A stretch of 64,000 nt of DNA, from contig JAJFHV010000004.1 of assembly GCA_021775415.1 (NCBI GenBank), positions 182,859-246,858 on the forward strand, in the 5' to 3' direction. This document shows positions 16,006 to 25,848 of the stretch, in pieces; position 1 is the first letter of the stretch; every line of letters starts with the position of its first letter. A program made the position numbers and the translations under genes. The notes below the pieces were generated by a model. That model was given only the letters and a program-made list of their open reading frames with translations, was not told where the DNA came from and ran no database searches. The DNA is from Hyphomicrobiales bacterium. Lineage in GTDB: Bacteria; Pseudomonadota; Alphaproteobacteria; Rhizobiales; Rhizobiaceae.

Positions 16006-17313
16006 ATGCGCGTGGTGATGATTGGCACAGGCTATGTCGGTCTGGTTTCCGGAGCCTGTTTTGCAGATTTCGGTCACGAGGTGAATTGCGTCGACAAGGA
16101 CGCGACCAAGATTGATGCGCTGAAGAATGGCAAAATGCCAATTTATGAGCCGGGTCTTGATACGCTGGTTGAAAGCAATGTGAAAGCCGGCAGGCTTTCA
16201 TTCACAACCGAAGCGGCTGACGCTATCAAAAATGCCGATGTGGTGTTTATTGCAGTTGGAACACCGGCACGACGTGGCGATGGTCATGCGGATTTGTCCT
16301 ATGTTTATGCGGCATCGGAAGAACTTGCTGCTCATCTTGATGGCTACACAGTGATTGTCACCAAATCGACGGTTCCTGTGGGTACTGGGGATGAGGTTGA
16401 GGCGATCATCGAGAAAACCCGGCCGGACGCGGAATTTGATGTGGTGTCCAATCCGGAATTTTTGCGTGAAGGAGCCGCCATCAGTGATTTCAAGCGCCCG
16501 GACCGGATTGTAGTTGGTGCGCATAGCGAGCGGGCATTTGGATCGATGCAGGAGCTTTACCGGCCGCTTTATCTCAATGAAACGCCACTGGTAAAAACCG
16601 AGCGACGCACAGCTGAACTCATCAAATATGCGGGCAATGCGTTTTTGGCCGTGAAAATCAGCTTTATCAACGAAATTTCAGATCTTTGTGATGCGGTGGG
16701 TGCCAACGTCCAGCAAGTAGCAAAGGGCATCGGACTTGATAACCGTATCGGTTCAAAATTCCTCCATGCCGGACCTGGCTATGGCGGCTCGTGTTTTCCG
16801 AAGGATACGCTGGCGCTTTCCAAGACTGCGCATGAGTATGGCAAGCCGGTTACAATTGTGGACACGGTCATCGACGTAAACCGCAAACGCAAGGAAGCGA
16901 TGGTCACGCGTATTGTTGATGCTTGTGGTGGTTCGGTTGATGGAAAGACAATTGCAATCCTGGGTCTTACATTCAAGCCGAACACGGATGATATGCGGGA
17001 TTCTCCCAGTCTGGTGATCATTGAAGGTTTGCAGAAATTGGGTGCAAAAATTCGTGCCTATGATCCCGAAGGTATGGAAGAAGCCAAGCACATGCTTGAG
17101 AACGTCGAGTTTTGTGAAGGTTCCTATCATTGCATGGAAACTGCTGATGCTGCGGTTATTGTTACCGAGTGGGATGAATTCCGGGCGCTTGATCTTGACC
17201 GGCTCGCAACAACGCTTTCAAGCCCCATCCTCATCGACCTCCGCAATATCTACCCGCTGGAAGAGGTGAAGGCGCTGGATTATCATTCCATCGGAAGGCC
17301 GGTCAGCGGGTGA
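16006..17313 (+). CDS. ugd: UDP-glucose 6-dehydrogenase
   Basis: This 435-residue cytoplasmic enzyme oxidises UDP-glucose twice with NAD+ to UDP-glucuronate, a precursor of capsule, exopolysaccharide and lipid A sugars. The NAD-binding motif GTGYVG is at residues 7-12. The central domain has ELIKYAGNAFLAVKISFINE, the catalytic Cys263 sits in GPGYGGSCFPKDT, and the C-terminal UDP-binding domain includes GLTFKPNTDDMRDSPS. An AGGAG site precedes the ATG. The length matches alphaproteobacterial Ugd/RkpK. No polysaccharide cluster lies next to it. Confidence 0.93.
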   Translation: MRVVMIGTGYVGLVSGACFADFGHEVNCVDKDATKIDALKNGKMPIYEPGLDTLVESNVKAGRLSFTTEAADAIKNADVVFIAVGTPARRGDGHADLSYVYAASEELAAHLDGYTVIVTKSTVPVGTGDEVEAIIEKTRPDAEFDVVSNPEFLREGAAISDFKRPDRIVVGAHSERAFGSMQELYRPLYLNETPLVKTERRTAELIKYAGNAFLAVKISFINEISDLCDAVGANVQQVAKGIGLDNRIGSKFLHAGPGYGGSCFPKDTLALSKTAHEYGKPVTIVDTVIDVNRKRKEAMVTRIVDACGGSVDGKTIAILGLTFKPNTDDMRDSPSLVIIEGLQKLGAKIRAYDPEGMEEAKHMLENVEFCEGSYHCMETADAAVIVTEWDEFRALDLDRLATTLSSPILIDLRNIYPLEEVKALDYHSIGRPVSG

Positions 17314-17514
17314 ATTGAAAGTCACTGTGGCCTGACGTGAGATGGTGCGAAAAGCCCGCAATTTCGGCGTTAACACTTTAAAATATTTTGTTCCCTAATT
17401 TGATCACGATCTGAGGGTAAATTTGTTATATTCAGGTCAATTGTTCCGTGTAATCTGAATAGCCAGGGCTAACCATACGGGAATATCGGTTTTATTCGAA
17501 CAAATGTAGCAGCA

Positions 17515-19008
17515 TTGATCGACTACGCATCTGCAAAGGCAGCGTCCTTTTATGGCAGCGCAATCCGCTTTGCCAAAATCCTGATTTCTCTAAGCGCCGG
17601 ACTGCTGCTTTCAGCTTGTATTGTACCGGATTCCAGCACGAACAATTCCGGTAGCCTTGCATCCAGCTGGGTTCGTCCTGAGGACCCACAAGAGCAACTT
17701 GGAGCGCGTGAGCATCCGGTGGTGTTGGCAAAATACGGTGGCGAATACTCATACCCACAATCGGAAAAGCTGATTGCCCTGATTGTCGGGAAACTGGTGG
17801 CTGTCTCGGATGACCCGACGAGGGTTTATAAAATAACCGTGCTCAATTCTCCGAAGGTAAACGCTTTTGCACTTCCAGGCGGGTTTTTGTATGTGACCAG
17901 GGGATTGTTGGCACTTGCAAATGATTCATCAGAGCTTGCCGCAGTTATCGCTCATGAGATGGCTCATGTGTCCTCCAATCATGCGATGCTGAGACAGGAA
18001 AAATTGAGTTCAACGGCGTTGGGTGAGCAGGTTGTTGCCGAGGTGCTTGGGAGTAGTGCTGCAGGTCAGGTGGCGCTTGCAGCGAACCAGATCCGACTTT
18101 CAAAATTTTCAAAAGACCAGGAACTCCAGGCTGATACAATCGGCATTAGAATGATTGGGCGGGCAGGCTTTGATCCATTTGCAGCGGCCCGTTTTCTGGA
18201 AACAATGCGCGCCTATCGAGCATTTCTTGCAGGTGGAAAATCCACTGACAATTCGGAGAGCTTTCTTTCCAGTCATCCAGCGACGCCAAAGCGTATCGAA
18301 CTTGCCATACGCCACGCGAGATTTTTTGGCGCTCCTGGAATTGGAGACCGGGGCAGGGAGCGGTATCTTGAGGGGATAGATGGTCTTTTGTACGGCGACA
18401 CGGCCGAAGAAGGTTTTGTGCGCGGTCTGACATTTTCCCATACCGGGCTTGGAATTACCTTCAACGCACCGAAAGGCTTTCGTATAGACAACCAGCCGAA
18501 GGCGGTGATGATTTCCGGTCCAGGTGACATTGCAACGCGTTTTGATGCAGCGGTACTGGCGCGGCAAAAGAGCCTTACATCCTATCTCAAGAGTGGTTGG
18601 ATAACCGGCCTTCGCGAAGATTCCATCCGTGAGGAATTGTCAGGTGGTCTTCCTTCTGCAACAGCCATTGCAACGGGTGATGGTTGGCGGTTCCGGGTTC
18701 GCATTATCCGAAGTGGCAACCAACTTTATCGCTTCATTACAGCGGCACCCCAAACCAGTACCAAAATTGACCTGGTTTCCGAGAAAATCACCAAGAGTTT
18801 TCGCAAACTCAACAAACTTGAAATTATAGCACTCGAGCCATTGAAGATTAGGATTATCAAGGCTGGTTTCGGTCAAGGACAGAAGTACCTGGCTTCAAGA
18901 ATGAAGGGTGTCAGTAATCCAAAATCGCTTTTCCGGCTCATCAACGGATTGGAAAAGACTGACAAAATTCAACAGGGCCAGAAAATCAAGCTGGTATCTG
19001 AAGGCTAA
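17515..19008 (+). CDS. M48-family metalloprotease lipoprotein (BepA-like)
   Basis: The 497-residue product starts at TTG (no in-frame ATG precedes the signal peptide) and has a type II signal peptide with lipobox LSAC, Cys35. The M48 zinc site HEMAH is at 147-151, with the downstream Glu in LQADTIG. Such periplasmic lipoproteins help quality control of outer-membrane proteins, as BepA/YfgC does in E. coli. After the protease domain (about 60-290) there is a roughly 200-residue C-terminal region (FSHTGLGITFNAPKGFRI...) typical of the longer alphaproteobacterial members. The last residues resemble a degenerate LysM-like tail. It is monocistronic, converging on rpoH2. Confidence 0.85.
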   Translation: MIDYASAKAASFYGSAIRFAKILISLSAGLLLSACIVPDSSTNNSGSLASSWVRPEDPQEQLGAREHPVVLAKYGGEYSYPQSEKLIALIVGKLVAVSDDPTRVYKITVLNSPKVNAFALPGGFLYVTRGLLALANDSSELAAVIAHEMAHVSSNHAMLRQEKLSSTALGEQVVAEVLGSSAAGQVALAANQIRLSKFSKDQELQADTIGIRMIGRAGFDPFAAARFLETMRAYRAFLAGGKSTDNSESFLSSHPATPKRIELAIRHARFFGAPGIGDRGRERYLEGIDGLLYGDTAEEGFVRGLTFSHTGLGITFNAPKGFRIDNQPKAVMISGPGDIATRFDAAVLARQKSLTSYLKSGWITGLREDSIREELSGGLPSATAIATGDGWRFRVRIIRSGNQLYRFITAAPQTSTKIDLVSEKITKSFRKLNKLEIIALEPLKIRIIKAGFGQGQKYLASRMKGVSNPKSLFRLINGLEKTDKIQQGQKIKLVSEG

Positions 19009-19032
19009 GCCGATACTACACTGGTTCATCTT

Positions 19033-19899
19033 TTATAAAAAATGCCTGATTTGCGGGGTTTGGGTGAGCAACGCTGATTTTATCTTCTCCAAAGCCCGGC
19101 TTTCAAGTTGACGAACGCGTTCCTTGGAGATGCCGAGTTCCCCGCCAAGTTGCTCAAGCGTTGCACCTTCATCGCTGAGCCTTCGTTGATTTACTATTTT
19201 CAACTCCCGCTCATTCAGGACCTCAAGTGCGGATTTGAGACTTGCGCTACGCCGTTCTCCATCAATTAATTTGGCGACCGTCACATCCGGCAGGGGTGCT
19301 TCACATCTGAGGAAGTCCTGCTGTTCTGCGGAAGCCTCATCATCGGATGCAACTGGTGAGTTGAGGGAAATATCCGGTCCGCCCAATCTTGCATCCATGG
19401 TTGCAACATCTTTTGGGGAAACACCTATTGCCTCGGCAAGTTCGCGATACATCTCCTGGCTGTTTGTATGTTTTCCATTGGTGGAAATCTTTGCCCGAAG
19501 TCTGCGAAGGTTGAAAAACAGCGATTTTTGACCGGAACTGGTGCCACCGCGCACGATCGACCAGTTTCGTAATACGTAGTCCTGGATTGAAGCCCTGATC
19601 CACCAGGTTGCATAAGTGGAGAAGCGAACCCCACGATGCGGATCAAACCGCACGGCGGCTTCCAGAAGGCCTACATGGCCTTCCTGAACAAGGTCAGGTA
19701 TTGCAAGACCGTAATGGCGAAACTTCGCTGCGATCGCAATAACGAGCCGCATATGTGCAGCGGCCAGCTTGTGCAATGCCTGCTGGTCTTGCTTTTCAGA
19801 CCATTTTAGCGCCAGGTCGTGCTCTTCATCTCGTTCAAGATAAGGCGCATTTCTTGCAGCCTTGAGAAGGGTTTTGCTGGCATATTCCTGTTGGGCCAT
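19033..19899 (-). CDS. rpoH2: RNA polymerase sigma-32 factor, RpoH2 type
   Basis: This alternative sigma factor of the heat-shock/oxidative-stress group has 288 residues. Region 2 is clear (HMRLVIAIAAKFRHYGLAIPDLVQEGHVGLLEAAVRFDP, then FSTYATWWIRASIQDYVLRNWSIVR). The RpoH box QKSLFFNLRRLRA, which distinguishes RpoH from vegetative sigma factors, follows. Region 4 ends GISKERVRQLESRALEKIK. I start at 19899, where GAAAGGTG lies upstream; an ATG ten codons earlier (19929) has no ribosome site. RNAP core and RpoH-type promoters are its partners. A sigma-32-like promoter lies before clpB in this window. Confidence 0.9.
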   Translation of the reverse strand: MAQQEYASKTLLKAARNAPYLERDEEHDLALKWSEKQDQQALHKLAAAHMRLVIAIAAKFRHYGLAIPDLVQEGHVGLLEAAVRFDPHRGVRFSTYATWWIRASIQDYVLRNWSIVRGGTSSGQKSLFFNLRRLRAKISTNGKHTNSQEMYRELAEAIGVSPKDVATMDARLGGPDISLNSPVASDDEASAEQQDFLRCEAPLPDVTVAKLIDGERRSASLKSALEVLNERELKIVNQRRLSDEGATLEQLGGELGISKERVRQLESRALEKIKSALLTQTPQIRHFL

Positions 19900-19988
19900 G
19901 TTGGAAACACCTTTCGAGGTGTCAAACATAGTAGTTTACCAGAAGAATGCGGCAAAAAATCTCGTGATCGAAATGTGATCAAGGAAAC

Positions 19989-20005
19989 AAAAAACCCGGG
20001 TTTTA
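19989..20005 (-). terminator. possible terminator after carD
   Basis: On the minus strand, AAAACCCGGGTTTTTT follows the carD stop by about 25 nt. The palindrome can fold only as a 5-bp stem with a tight CCGG loop, and a T-run follows. Position and T-run favour termination; the short stem makes it weak. Confidence 0.4.
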
Positions 20006-20027
20006 AAAGCTTACAATTATGTGAGAA

Positions 20028-20591
20028 CTACGCAGCCTGTTCCTGCTCTGACTCTTCAGGCTTCACGCCGCGCTTTGGGCCCAATGCGAGGTTCTTTTCG
20101 ATCAGGACCACAGCTTCCGTTGATGAAATCTTGTTCACCGAAGAAATTTCACGGGCCATCCGGTCAAGGGCAGCTTCATAGAGCTGACGCTCGGAGTAAG
20201 ACTGCTCTGGTTGATGCTCGGAACGGAACAGGTCACGCACAACTTCAGCAATTGACACCAGATCACCGGAATTGATCTTGGCTTCATACTCTTGTGCGCG
20301 GCGGCTCCACATGGTGCGTTTGACGCGGGCGCGGCCCTGAACAGTTCTGAGAGACTTGTCGATGCGCTTTTCTGTGGCAAGTTTGCGCATACCGGCAGAT
20401 TCAATTTTGGCAATCGGTACCCGTAGGGTCAGTTTGTCCTGAGCGAAATTGATCACAAACAATTCAAGTTTGTGGCCGGCGACTTCTTGCTCTTCAATAC
20501 CAGTAATCTGGCCAACACCGTGCGCAGGATAAACCACGTACTCATTGGTTTTAAATCCCTGTCGCTGAACTGGTTTTTTGCTGGTAGCCAT
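20028..20591 (-). CDS. carD: CarD family transcriptional regulator
   Basis: The 187-residue product binds RNA polymerase beta and stabilises open complexes, especially at rRNA promoters (family knowledge). The N-terminal Tudor-like RNAP-interaction domain is visible as FKTNEYVVYPAHGVGQITGIEEQEVAGHKLELFVINF (about 12-50). It is followed by the helical DNA-contacting half (KRTMWSRRAQEYEAKINSGDL...LFRSEHQPEQSYSERQLYEAALDRMAREI). I place the start at the ATG at 20591 because AGGGAG lies about 10 nt upstream. The frame extends further but the extra residues are atypical. An acidic EESEQEQAA tail ends the protein. Confidence 0.92.
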   Translation of the reverse strand: MATSKKPVQRQGFKTNEYVVYPAHGVGQITGIEEQEVAGHKLELFVINFAQDKLTLRVPIAKIESAGMRKLATEKRIDKSLRTVQGRARVKRTMWSRRAQEYEAKINSGDLVSIAEVVRDLFRSEHQPEQSYSERQLYEAALDRMAREISSVNKISSTEAVVLIEKNLALGPKRGVKPEESEQEQAA

Positions 20592-20974
20592 ATGCTGTAT
20601 TACTCCCTGTGCGCCGGACATTGCCGGGAAAATTGCCCACAGACCCATTTCAAGCGCCAAAAAGTGTTTTCATCTTGTGATGAGCACACGGTCCAGACCA
20701 TGGTTAATCAAACGTTTCCAACACAAAACGGCGAATAATCGCCATTCAGCCCGACATCATTACTTTGCTGTCGGCTTTTATTGATAAATGGAACGATGAG
20801 AACTCTCTTGTGAGCAGTGGATTTATTTCAGACACGCATGTCCGAACTCTGGCACCCATATAACACTAAATAGGTGTTTTTTCAACCACTTTCACGTTCG
20901 ACAGTCCGCAGGACGACAGTATCGGGACGGATGGTTAACGCAAAATTATCCATAGCCGCAACTTGAAACCAGGA
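20592..20974. other. 383-bp intergenic region holding the carD promoter
   Basis: No gene is supported. The region between the carD start and the fdxA stop contains the carD promoter described separately and a leader of about 260 nt, which is long for a CarD gene. I saw no riboswitch or clear terminator in it. Confidence 0.5.
20857..20885 (-). promoter_or_regulatory. sigma-70 type promoter for carD
   Basis: On the minus strand TTGAAA (20885-20880) and TATATG (20862-20857) are separated by exactly 17 bp. The spacer carries an imperfect inverted repeat, AACACCTATTTAGTGTT, which could be an operator. Transcription would start near 20850. Confidence 0.5.
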
Positions 20975-21322
20975 TCAAATATCGCCATCACCAGGGTTTG
21001 GAGAGAAATGTTTATCAAATTTCCCTTCCAATCCCTCGAACTCCTTGTGATCAGAAGGCGGTTCCTTTTTAAGGGTAATATTTGGCCATTTTTCTGCGTA
21101 TTCGGCATTAACCTGTAGCCATTTTTCCAGATCAGGGCTTGGCTCGGTATCCGGTTTGATGGCCTCAATCGGGCATTCCGGCTCACATACCCCGCAATCG
21201 ATGCACTCATCGGGATGAATGACGAGCATGTTCTCACCTTCGTAGAAGCAGTCGACCGGGCATACTTCAATGCAATCCATCAGTTTGCATTTGATACAGC
21301 TGTCATTGACGATATAGGTCAT
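20975..21322 (-). CDS. fdxA: ferredoxin FdxA (7Fe-8S type)
   Basis: The 115-residue electron carrier starts at the ATG at 21322, with GGAG 7 nt upstream. It has the typical N-terminus [29 protein letters not shown] and a second cluster motif [16 protein letters not shown], matching the alphaproteobacterial FdxA ferredoxins with a [3Fe-4S] and a [4Fe-4S] cluster. The C-terminal half ([19 protein letters not shown]) is also family-typical. It lies downstream of the S4-domain gene on the same strand, and the carD gene follows in the same direction. Confidence 0.92.
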   Translation of the reverse strand: MTYIVNDSCIKCKLMDCIEVCPVDCFYEGENMLVIHPDECIDCGVCEPECPIEAIKPDTEPSPDLEKWLQVNAEYAEKWPNITLKKEPPSDHKEFEGLEGKFDKHFSPNPGDGDI

Positions 21323-21444
21323 TAGTTGCTCCTGGCCGGGATAAGCCTGATATTCAACGAGATCGATAGCGATTTTACGCGCCATACACAAGCGACATGA
21401 AGTCCACTTTCAGGCCTGATTTTGAAACAAATTTCCAATCTGTT

Positions 21445-21834
21445 TCATTCGGCAGAATGTCGTTTCAATTTGAGTATTTTCTTGCGCTGATGTTTCGTCG
21501 GTCTGCCGCTTCTCCCGATGGCATCATCTTCGGTTTGCGGGCGTTTGGAAGCGGTGGATTTTTCTTCAGGGGGTGAAAGATCATTGTAAAGCATCCTTGC
21601 CTGTTCAAACGGGCCACGGCGCTCTGCAGTAGTGATAATTTCGATAATCCTGATTTGCCGCGGCATGGTTAGCGTCAGCACATTTCCTGGACCAACCGGA
21701 CGGCTTGGGTTGGTAATTTTTTCGCTGTCTACGCGAACCTTGCCGCCTGTTACCAGTTTTTGTGCGGTTGTACGGGTTTTGGCAAAACGCGCATGCCAAA
21801 TCCATTTATCAAGCCGCTGGCGGGTTTCAGCCAT
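21445..21834 (-). CDS. RNA-binding S4-domain protein (Hsp15-like)
   Basis: The 129-residue protein has an N-terminal S4 RNA-binding domain (residues 1-65, RLDKWIWHARFAKTRTTAQKLV..G.VRVDSEKI) as in Hsp15/HslR, which binds stalled 50S subunits. The rest is basic and low in complexity. It overlaps the end of the upstream helicase gene by 8 nt, so the two are co-expressed. Both point to RNA or ribosome metabolism. Confidence 0.83.
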   Translation of the reverse strand: MAETRQRLDKWIWHARFAKTRTTAQKLVTGGKVRVDSEKITNPSRPVGPGNVLTLTMPRQIRIIEIITTAERRGPFEQARMLYNDLSPPEEKSTASKRPQTEDDAIGRSGRPTKHQRKKILKLKRHSAE

Positions 21835-24673
21835 TTTTGCCGGATAGTTCCGCTTTCAATGCTGCGAGTTTAGCAAATGGTGAATCTGGATCGGGTTCTT
21901 TTTCAGGTTTTCCGCGCGGCTTTGCAGCACCATTTCGTTGAACTGGCGTTTCTTTACCGGGCTTCTTGCGGCCGCGCATTTGTTTTGGCTTTTTGTTGGC
22001 GTGATTACCGCTGCGCTCGTTTCTGCCATAGCGCCAGATCGAGATCATTTTGGGTTCTTCTGGCTCTATGTTGTCTGGTGGGCCAGAGACTTCTGAACCG
22101 GTGGCATTTTGAGGCGGGGTTTGCGGTGTTGTGGTGCTCTGTGTCGCCGTTGCTGACTTCGTATCTGCACTATCAGCAACATCACCCGCAGGCGTGGATT
22201 CCTGTGCTGGCGGCTTGATTTCCGATTCCAGGCGCTTTTCTTCCCGGTAGCCAAGTTCTTTCAAAACGATTGCCATATCTTCATGGGTGGCACCCAAAAT
22301 CGACATCATTCCCGGGGTGACGTAGAAAGCCTTGCCGTCGATTGCGCCCTCAGGCTTTTCAACAGTTTTGTCCGGGTTCCAGCTGGTGGTCGGTCGGATC
22401 AAATCTGCCAGGCGCTCTAATATGTCGATCCGAACAGCCTTGTTACCCAATACCAGAAAGCCTGACAGTCGGTAGAATTCAACGTCAAATTCCGGATTCA
22501 CTTCGACAGATGTTCGCCCAGCCGCAGAAAGTTGCGGAATTGCGGTCAAACCCGGGTTATCCGAGCGGTCATTGGCCAACCCCCACAACTGGCAGATCAA
22601 TCCTGTGGGAGCAGGTTTCAACAAAATTGGAATAAAGACGTTATAAGCGCCAAACCGCACGCCATGACGGCGCATGGATGCACGCATGTCCTGATCCAGG
22701 TTTTTTAATTCATTTGCCACTTCACGGCGCGGCAGGACACCAAGGTTTTCAACGATGCGGTAAGCAATCCCCTTTGCACCCGGCGAAAGTGTTTCATTTG
22801 CTGCAAGGTCGGCCAGTGGTTTGAGCAGGGTATTTACGTGGTTTGCAATCCATCGCTCAAGTCGGGCCGTCACCTGTTCAAGCGCTGTTCCGGTGAGCTG
22901 CTCGTCGGCAAGGGGGATGATCCTTGGTTTCAGAACAGTCTCGCCATTTGCAAGTTTTGCGACTGCCTCGCCAAGCCACCTCAGGGTGCCGTCTTCACCC
23001 AATACAATATCTGAGTTGGGAGAGGCGCCCAGCTTAACCGCACGCGAATCAATTTCAGCTGCAAGCGCCTTTGCTGCTGCTGCGTTTATTGCCTTGGCAT
23101 CTTTGCCATTGCCGGAACCATCCGCCTCAAACCGGAATCCCCGCAAGTGACCGACATGATGGCCTTCTACCATCACGGCACCCTCATTGCTGATTTCTGC
23201 CTCAAGCATAGTATTTTCTTTCAGCCGTTTCATAAGCACGCTTGTCCTGCGATCAATAAAGCGTCTCGTCAAGGTTTCATGCAGGGCATCGGAAAGCCGG
23301 TCTTCCACCTCACGGGTCTTTTCACGCCAGATGGTGGCATTTTCAAGCCAATTTTTGCGGTTCGACAAATAAGTCCAGGTTCTGACATTTGCAATTCTGG
23401 CAGATAGTGCATCAATCTCGCCATCGGTGTGGTCAGTAAGGGCAACTTGCGCCCCAAACCACTCTTCATCAATTTTGCCATTGCGGCACAGATCAATATA
23501 GATCCGGCTCAAAATTTCGGTGTGGGCAGCTGGAGAAATCCGACGATAATCCGGTGTTCGTGCAACCTCCCAGAGCAATTCTACCTCATCAGGGGAGGTT
23601 GCAATGTCGGCAATCTCCGGGTCGCGGGAGAGGTTTTCTAAGGATGTGATGTCGGTGATGGGTGGTGCCTTCATCAAGCGCGGGTGGTTGGCAGGTGTTT
23701 CCAGTGATTTTTTCAGGGACTGGACGGATTGAAAATCAAGGTCCCTATTTCGCCAGGTCAGCACTTTTGAAGGCTCAAACAAATGGGTTTCAAGCGCTTC
23801 AACAAGTTCGTCACCAAACGGATTGACACGTGAAGTTACACCGAACGTACCATCCTGCGTGTGGCGACCGGCGCGACCAGCGACCTGGGCAAGCTCGGCT
23901 GCGGTCAGCTTTCGATGCTGAAATCCGTCAAATTTTGCATCCTGGGCGAATGCAACGTGATTGATATCCAGATTGAGGCCCATACCAATCGCATCGGTTG
24001 CAACAATGATGTCGACATCTCCGGATTGATACAGTGCCACTTGAGCATTGCGGGTTCGCGGACTGAGTGAACCCATGACAACAGCAGCGCCACCGCGTTC
24101 GCGACGCACCAGTTCAGCGATCGCATACACTTCTTCAGCGGAAAACGCGACAATCGCGCTTCTTGCGGGCATGCGGGTGATTTTTCGAGAGCCTGCATAT
24201 TGCAAGACAGACATGCGCGGGCGGGTTACGAGGTTGAGACCGGGCAAAAGATCACGAAGTGCTGGTGCCATGGTCTCTGCGCCCAGCAGCATGGTTTCGT
24301 GTCTGCCGCGCAAATTGAGCAGGCGATCGGTAAAAACGTGCCCACGCTCCAGATCGGCTGCGAGTTGAACTTCATCGATGGCGACGAAATCCGCGTCGGT
24401 TTTTTCCGGCATCGCCTCAACCGTGCATACCTGATAACGCGCCGATGCCGGAGTGATTTTCTCTTCTCCGGTAATCAGAGCGACACTTGCTGTACCGATC
24501 TTGTCGGCGATGCGTTGATAGACTTCCCGGGCCAACAGTCGAAGTGGCAGACCAATCACACCGGACTTGTGGGCAATCATCCGCTCGATAGCCAGATGGG
24601 TCTTCCCGGTATTGGTTGGCCCCAATACCGCAGTTACCCCGCGGCCACTTGCCGGTGTCATGGAATTTTTCAT
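21827..24673 (-). CDS. SUV3-like DEAD/DEAH-family RNA helicase
   Basis: The 948-residue product resembles the mitochondrial SUV3/alphaproteobacterial MgpS helicases. Walker A GPTNTGKTH is at about 18-26, the Walker B variant is DEVQ (about 100), and conserved domain 2 motifs include MGSLSPRTRNAQVALYQSGDVDIIVATDAIGMGLNLDI and AQVAGRAGRH. A long helical middle follows, then a low-complexity C-terminus rich in Thr/Pro/Lys (from about 850) that is probably disordered and may bind RNA. It is likely an ATP-driven RNA unwinding enzyme. The gene is followed without a gap by the S4-domain gene. Confidence 0.88.
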   Translation of the reverse strand: MKNSMTPASGRGVTAVLGPTNTGKTHLAIERMIAHKSGVIGLPLRLLAREVYQRIADKIGTASVALITGEEKITPASARYQVCTVEAMPEKTDADFVAIDEVQLAADLERGHVFTDRLLNLRGRHETMLLGAETMAPALRDLLPGLNLVTRPRMSVLQYAGSRKITRMPARSAIVAFSAEEVYAIAELVRRERGGAAVVMGSLSPRTRNAQVALYQSGDVDIIVATDAIGMGLNLDINHVAFAQDAKFDGFQHRKLTAAELAQVAGRAGRHTQDGTFGVTSRVNPFGDELVEALETHLFEPSKVLTWRNRDLDFQSVQSLKKSLETPANHPRLMKAPPITDITSLENLSRDPEIADIATSPDEVELLWEVARTPDYRRISPAAHTEILSRIYIDLCRNGKIDEEWFGAQVALTDHTDGEIDALSARIANVRTWTYLSNRKNWLENATIWREKTREVEDRLSDALHETLTRRFIDRRTSVLMKRLKENTMLEAEISNEGAVMVEGHHVGHLRGFRFEADGSGNGKDAKAINAAAAKALAAEIDSRAVKLGASPNSDIVLGEDGTLRWLGEAVAKLANGETVLKPRIIPLADEQLTGTALEQVTARLERWIANHVNTLLKPLADLAANETLSPGAKGIAYRIVENLGVLPRREVANELKNLDQDMRASMRRHGVRFGAYNVFIPILLKPAPTGLICQLWGLANDRSDNPGLTAIPQLSAAGRTSVEVNPEFDVEFYRLSGFLVLGNKAVRIDILERLADLIRPTTSWNPDKTVEKPEGAIDGKAFYVTPGMMSILGATHEDMAIVLKELGYREEKRLESEIKPPAQESTPAGDVADSADTKSATATQSTTTPQTPPQNATGSEVSGPPDNIEPEEPKMISIWRYGRNERSGNHANKKPKQMRGRKKPGKETPVQRNGAAKPRGKPEKEPDPDSPFAKLAALKAELSGKNG

Positions 24674-24773
24674 GGTGATTTCGGAATGACTTCAATTGTC
24701 GGGATTGGTAAGTATTCGCGGCCTGTTTAGCCCGACTGAGAGTGCGGCGCCAGCACAGATTTCAGCGTAATGC

Positions 24774-25613
24774 CTAGTTTTCGGCTACCAGACCGAAAAA
24801 TGAGGGGATGGCTGAGAACCGGCCATACTTTGTGCCGATCAGAATCTTGATTGGTGTGAAAACACTGACACCACCCATGGGTGCGAGCCAAATTTCCATG
24901 TGCTCGTTTTCGGCCATTTCCTTGACGCTTCGGTGGCTTTTTTTGTGCCCGGCAACGGGTACGTATTTCATTTTGCAGACATGCGCCCAACCATCATAGC
25001 CGGTGGTCTTTACCGGTTGCGTGCTCTTGTAACTCAGTTTGATGTCATAGCGGGTCTCACCGTCAAAAATCGGAAAAGTTTGATGGCAAACTTTATGTGG
25101 ATTTGCGGCATCTTCACCTGACATAGGCACAATCATGCTGCTTGCCGGGTCAAGCACCGATGCCAGGTGTTTGGTTTCCACCTCTACATATTTGGGTGCT
25201 TTTTTGGGCGAGCGCGGTTTTGCAGTTTCGAGGTCAATTTCATCAACTGCGTCGTCGGCAAAAGACATCTTGAGAGTTTCGGTCTTTTTCTTTTCCGTGA
25301 CCGCCACGTAATGGATTTTCGGCTTGAGTGAATTTTCAAGCAAATCACCTGAGCTTTTTACGACGCCTTTTCCTTCCGCAAACCACTCCGCCAGTCCGGT
25401 TGTCTTGCCGGAGCCTTCGAGGGAATAGGTCTCTTCATCAAAGGTAATTCGAAACGTTGCCTTGCCAATTTCGATGCCGGCGAATTTGACCGAAAAACGG
25501 GTTTCGTGATTGCGGGTTTCACCCGAGCTTGGCATCGTGGCGCCAGCGATAATAGTTCCGGCAAGGGCGGCACTCATAAAAGCTGTTTTGAAAATATTTA
25601 CGCTTAATGGCAT
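24774..25613 (-). CDS. DUF3108 family exported protein
   Basis: The 279-residue product starts at the ATG at 25613 (GGGGT upstream) and has a signal peptide (hydrophobic core about 10-25, cleavage near the GAT/SSG region). The rest matches DUF3108, a beta-rich periplasmic lipocalin-like family of unknown function (RFSVKFAGIEIGKATFRITFDE...SYSLEGSGKTTGL-type start; PFPIFDGETRYDIKL-like middle). It is conserved in alphaproteobacteria upstream of rpmB on the opposite strand, as here. No enzymatic motif is visible. Confidence 0.8.
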   Translation of the reverse strand: MPLSVNIFKTAFMSAALAGTIIAGATMPSSGETRNHETRFSVKFAGIEIGKATFRITFDEETYSLEGSGKTTGLAEWFAEGKGVVKSSGDLLENSLKPKIHYVAVTEKKKTETLKMSFADDAVDEIDLETAKPRSPKKAPKYVEVETKHLASVLDPASSMIVPMSGEDAANPHKVCHQTFPIFDGETRYDIKLSYKSTQPVKTTGYDGWAHVCKMKYVPVAGHKKSHRSVKEMAENEHMEIWLAPMGGVSVFTPIKILIGTKYGRFSAIPSFFGLVAEN

Positions 25614-25848
25614 GGTCGCCGACCCCAACAAAAATTGATCGCAGGTGCATTATCGCGAGAATGCGGCAAATGTTGGATATTGGCAATTCCCGATTGGTCG
25701 GGTGACCCTGATTTTGCTTGACGTTCGCCTGACCTGTCCTTATAGCAGGGCGACTTTCCCGAAAGCTGGAATTTGGACAGACCTTGCGGTTTTCAATTGC
25801 CAATGACCGGGATAACGAAATTTCGATTACAAATGCCAGGAATTGACG

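Noticed and set aside
20592..20974. Riboswitch or small RNA in the long carD leader
   Set aside because: No recognisable structure or consensus was found, only a promoter.
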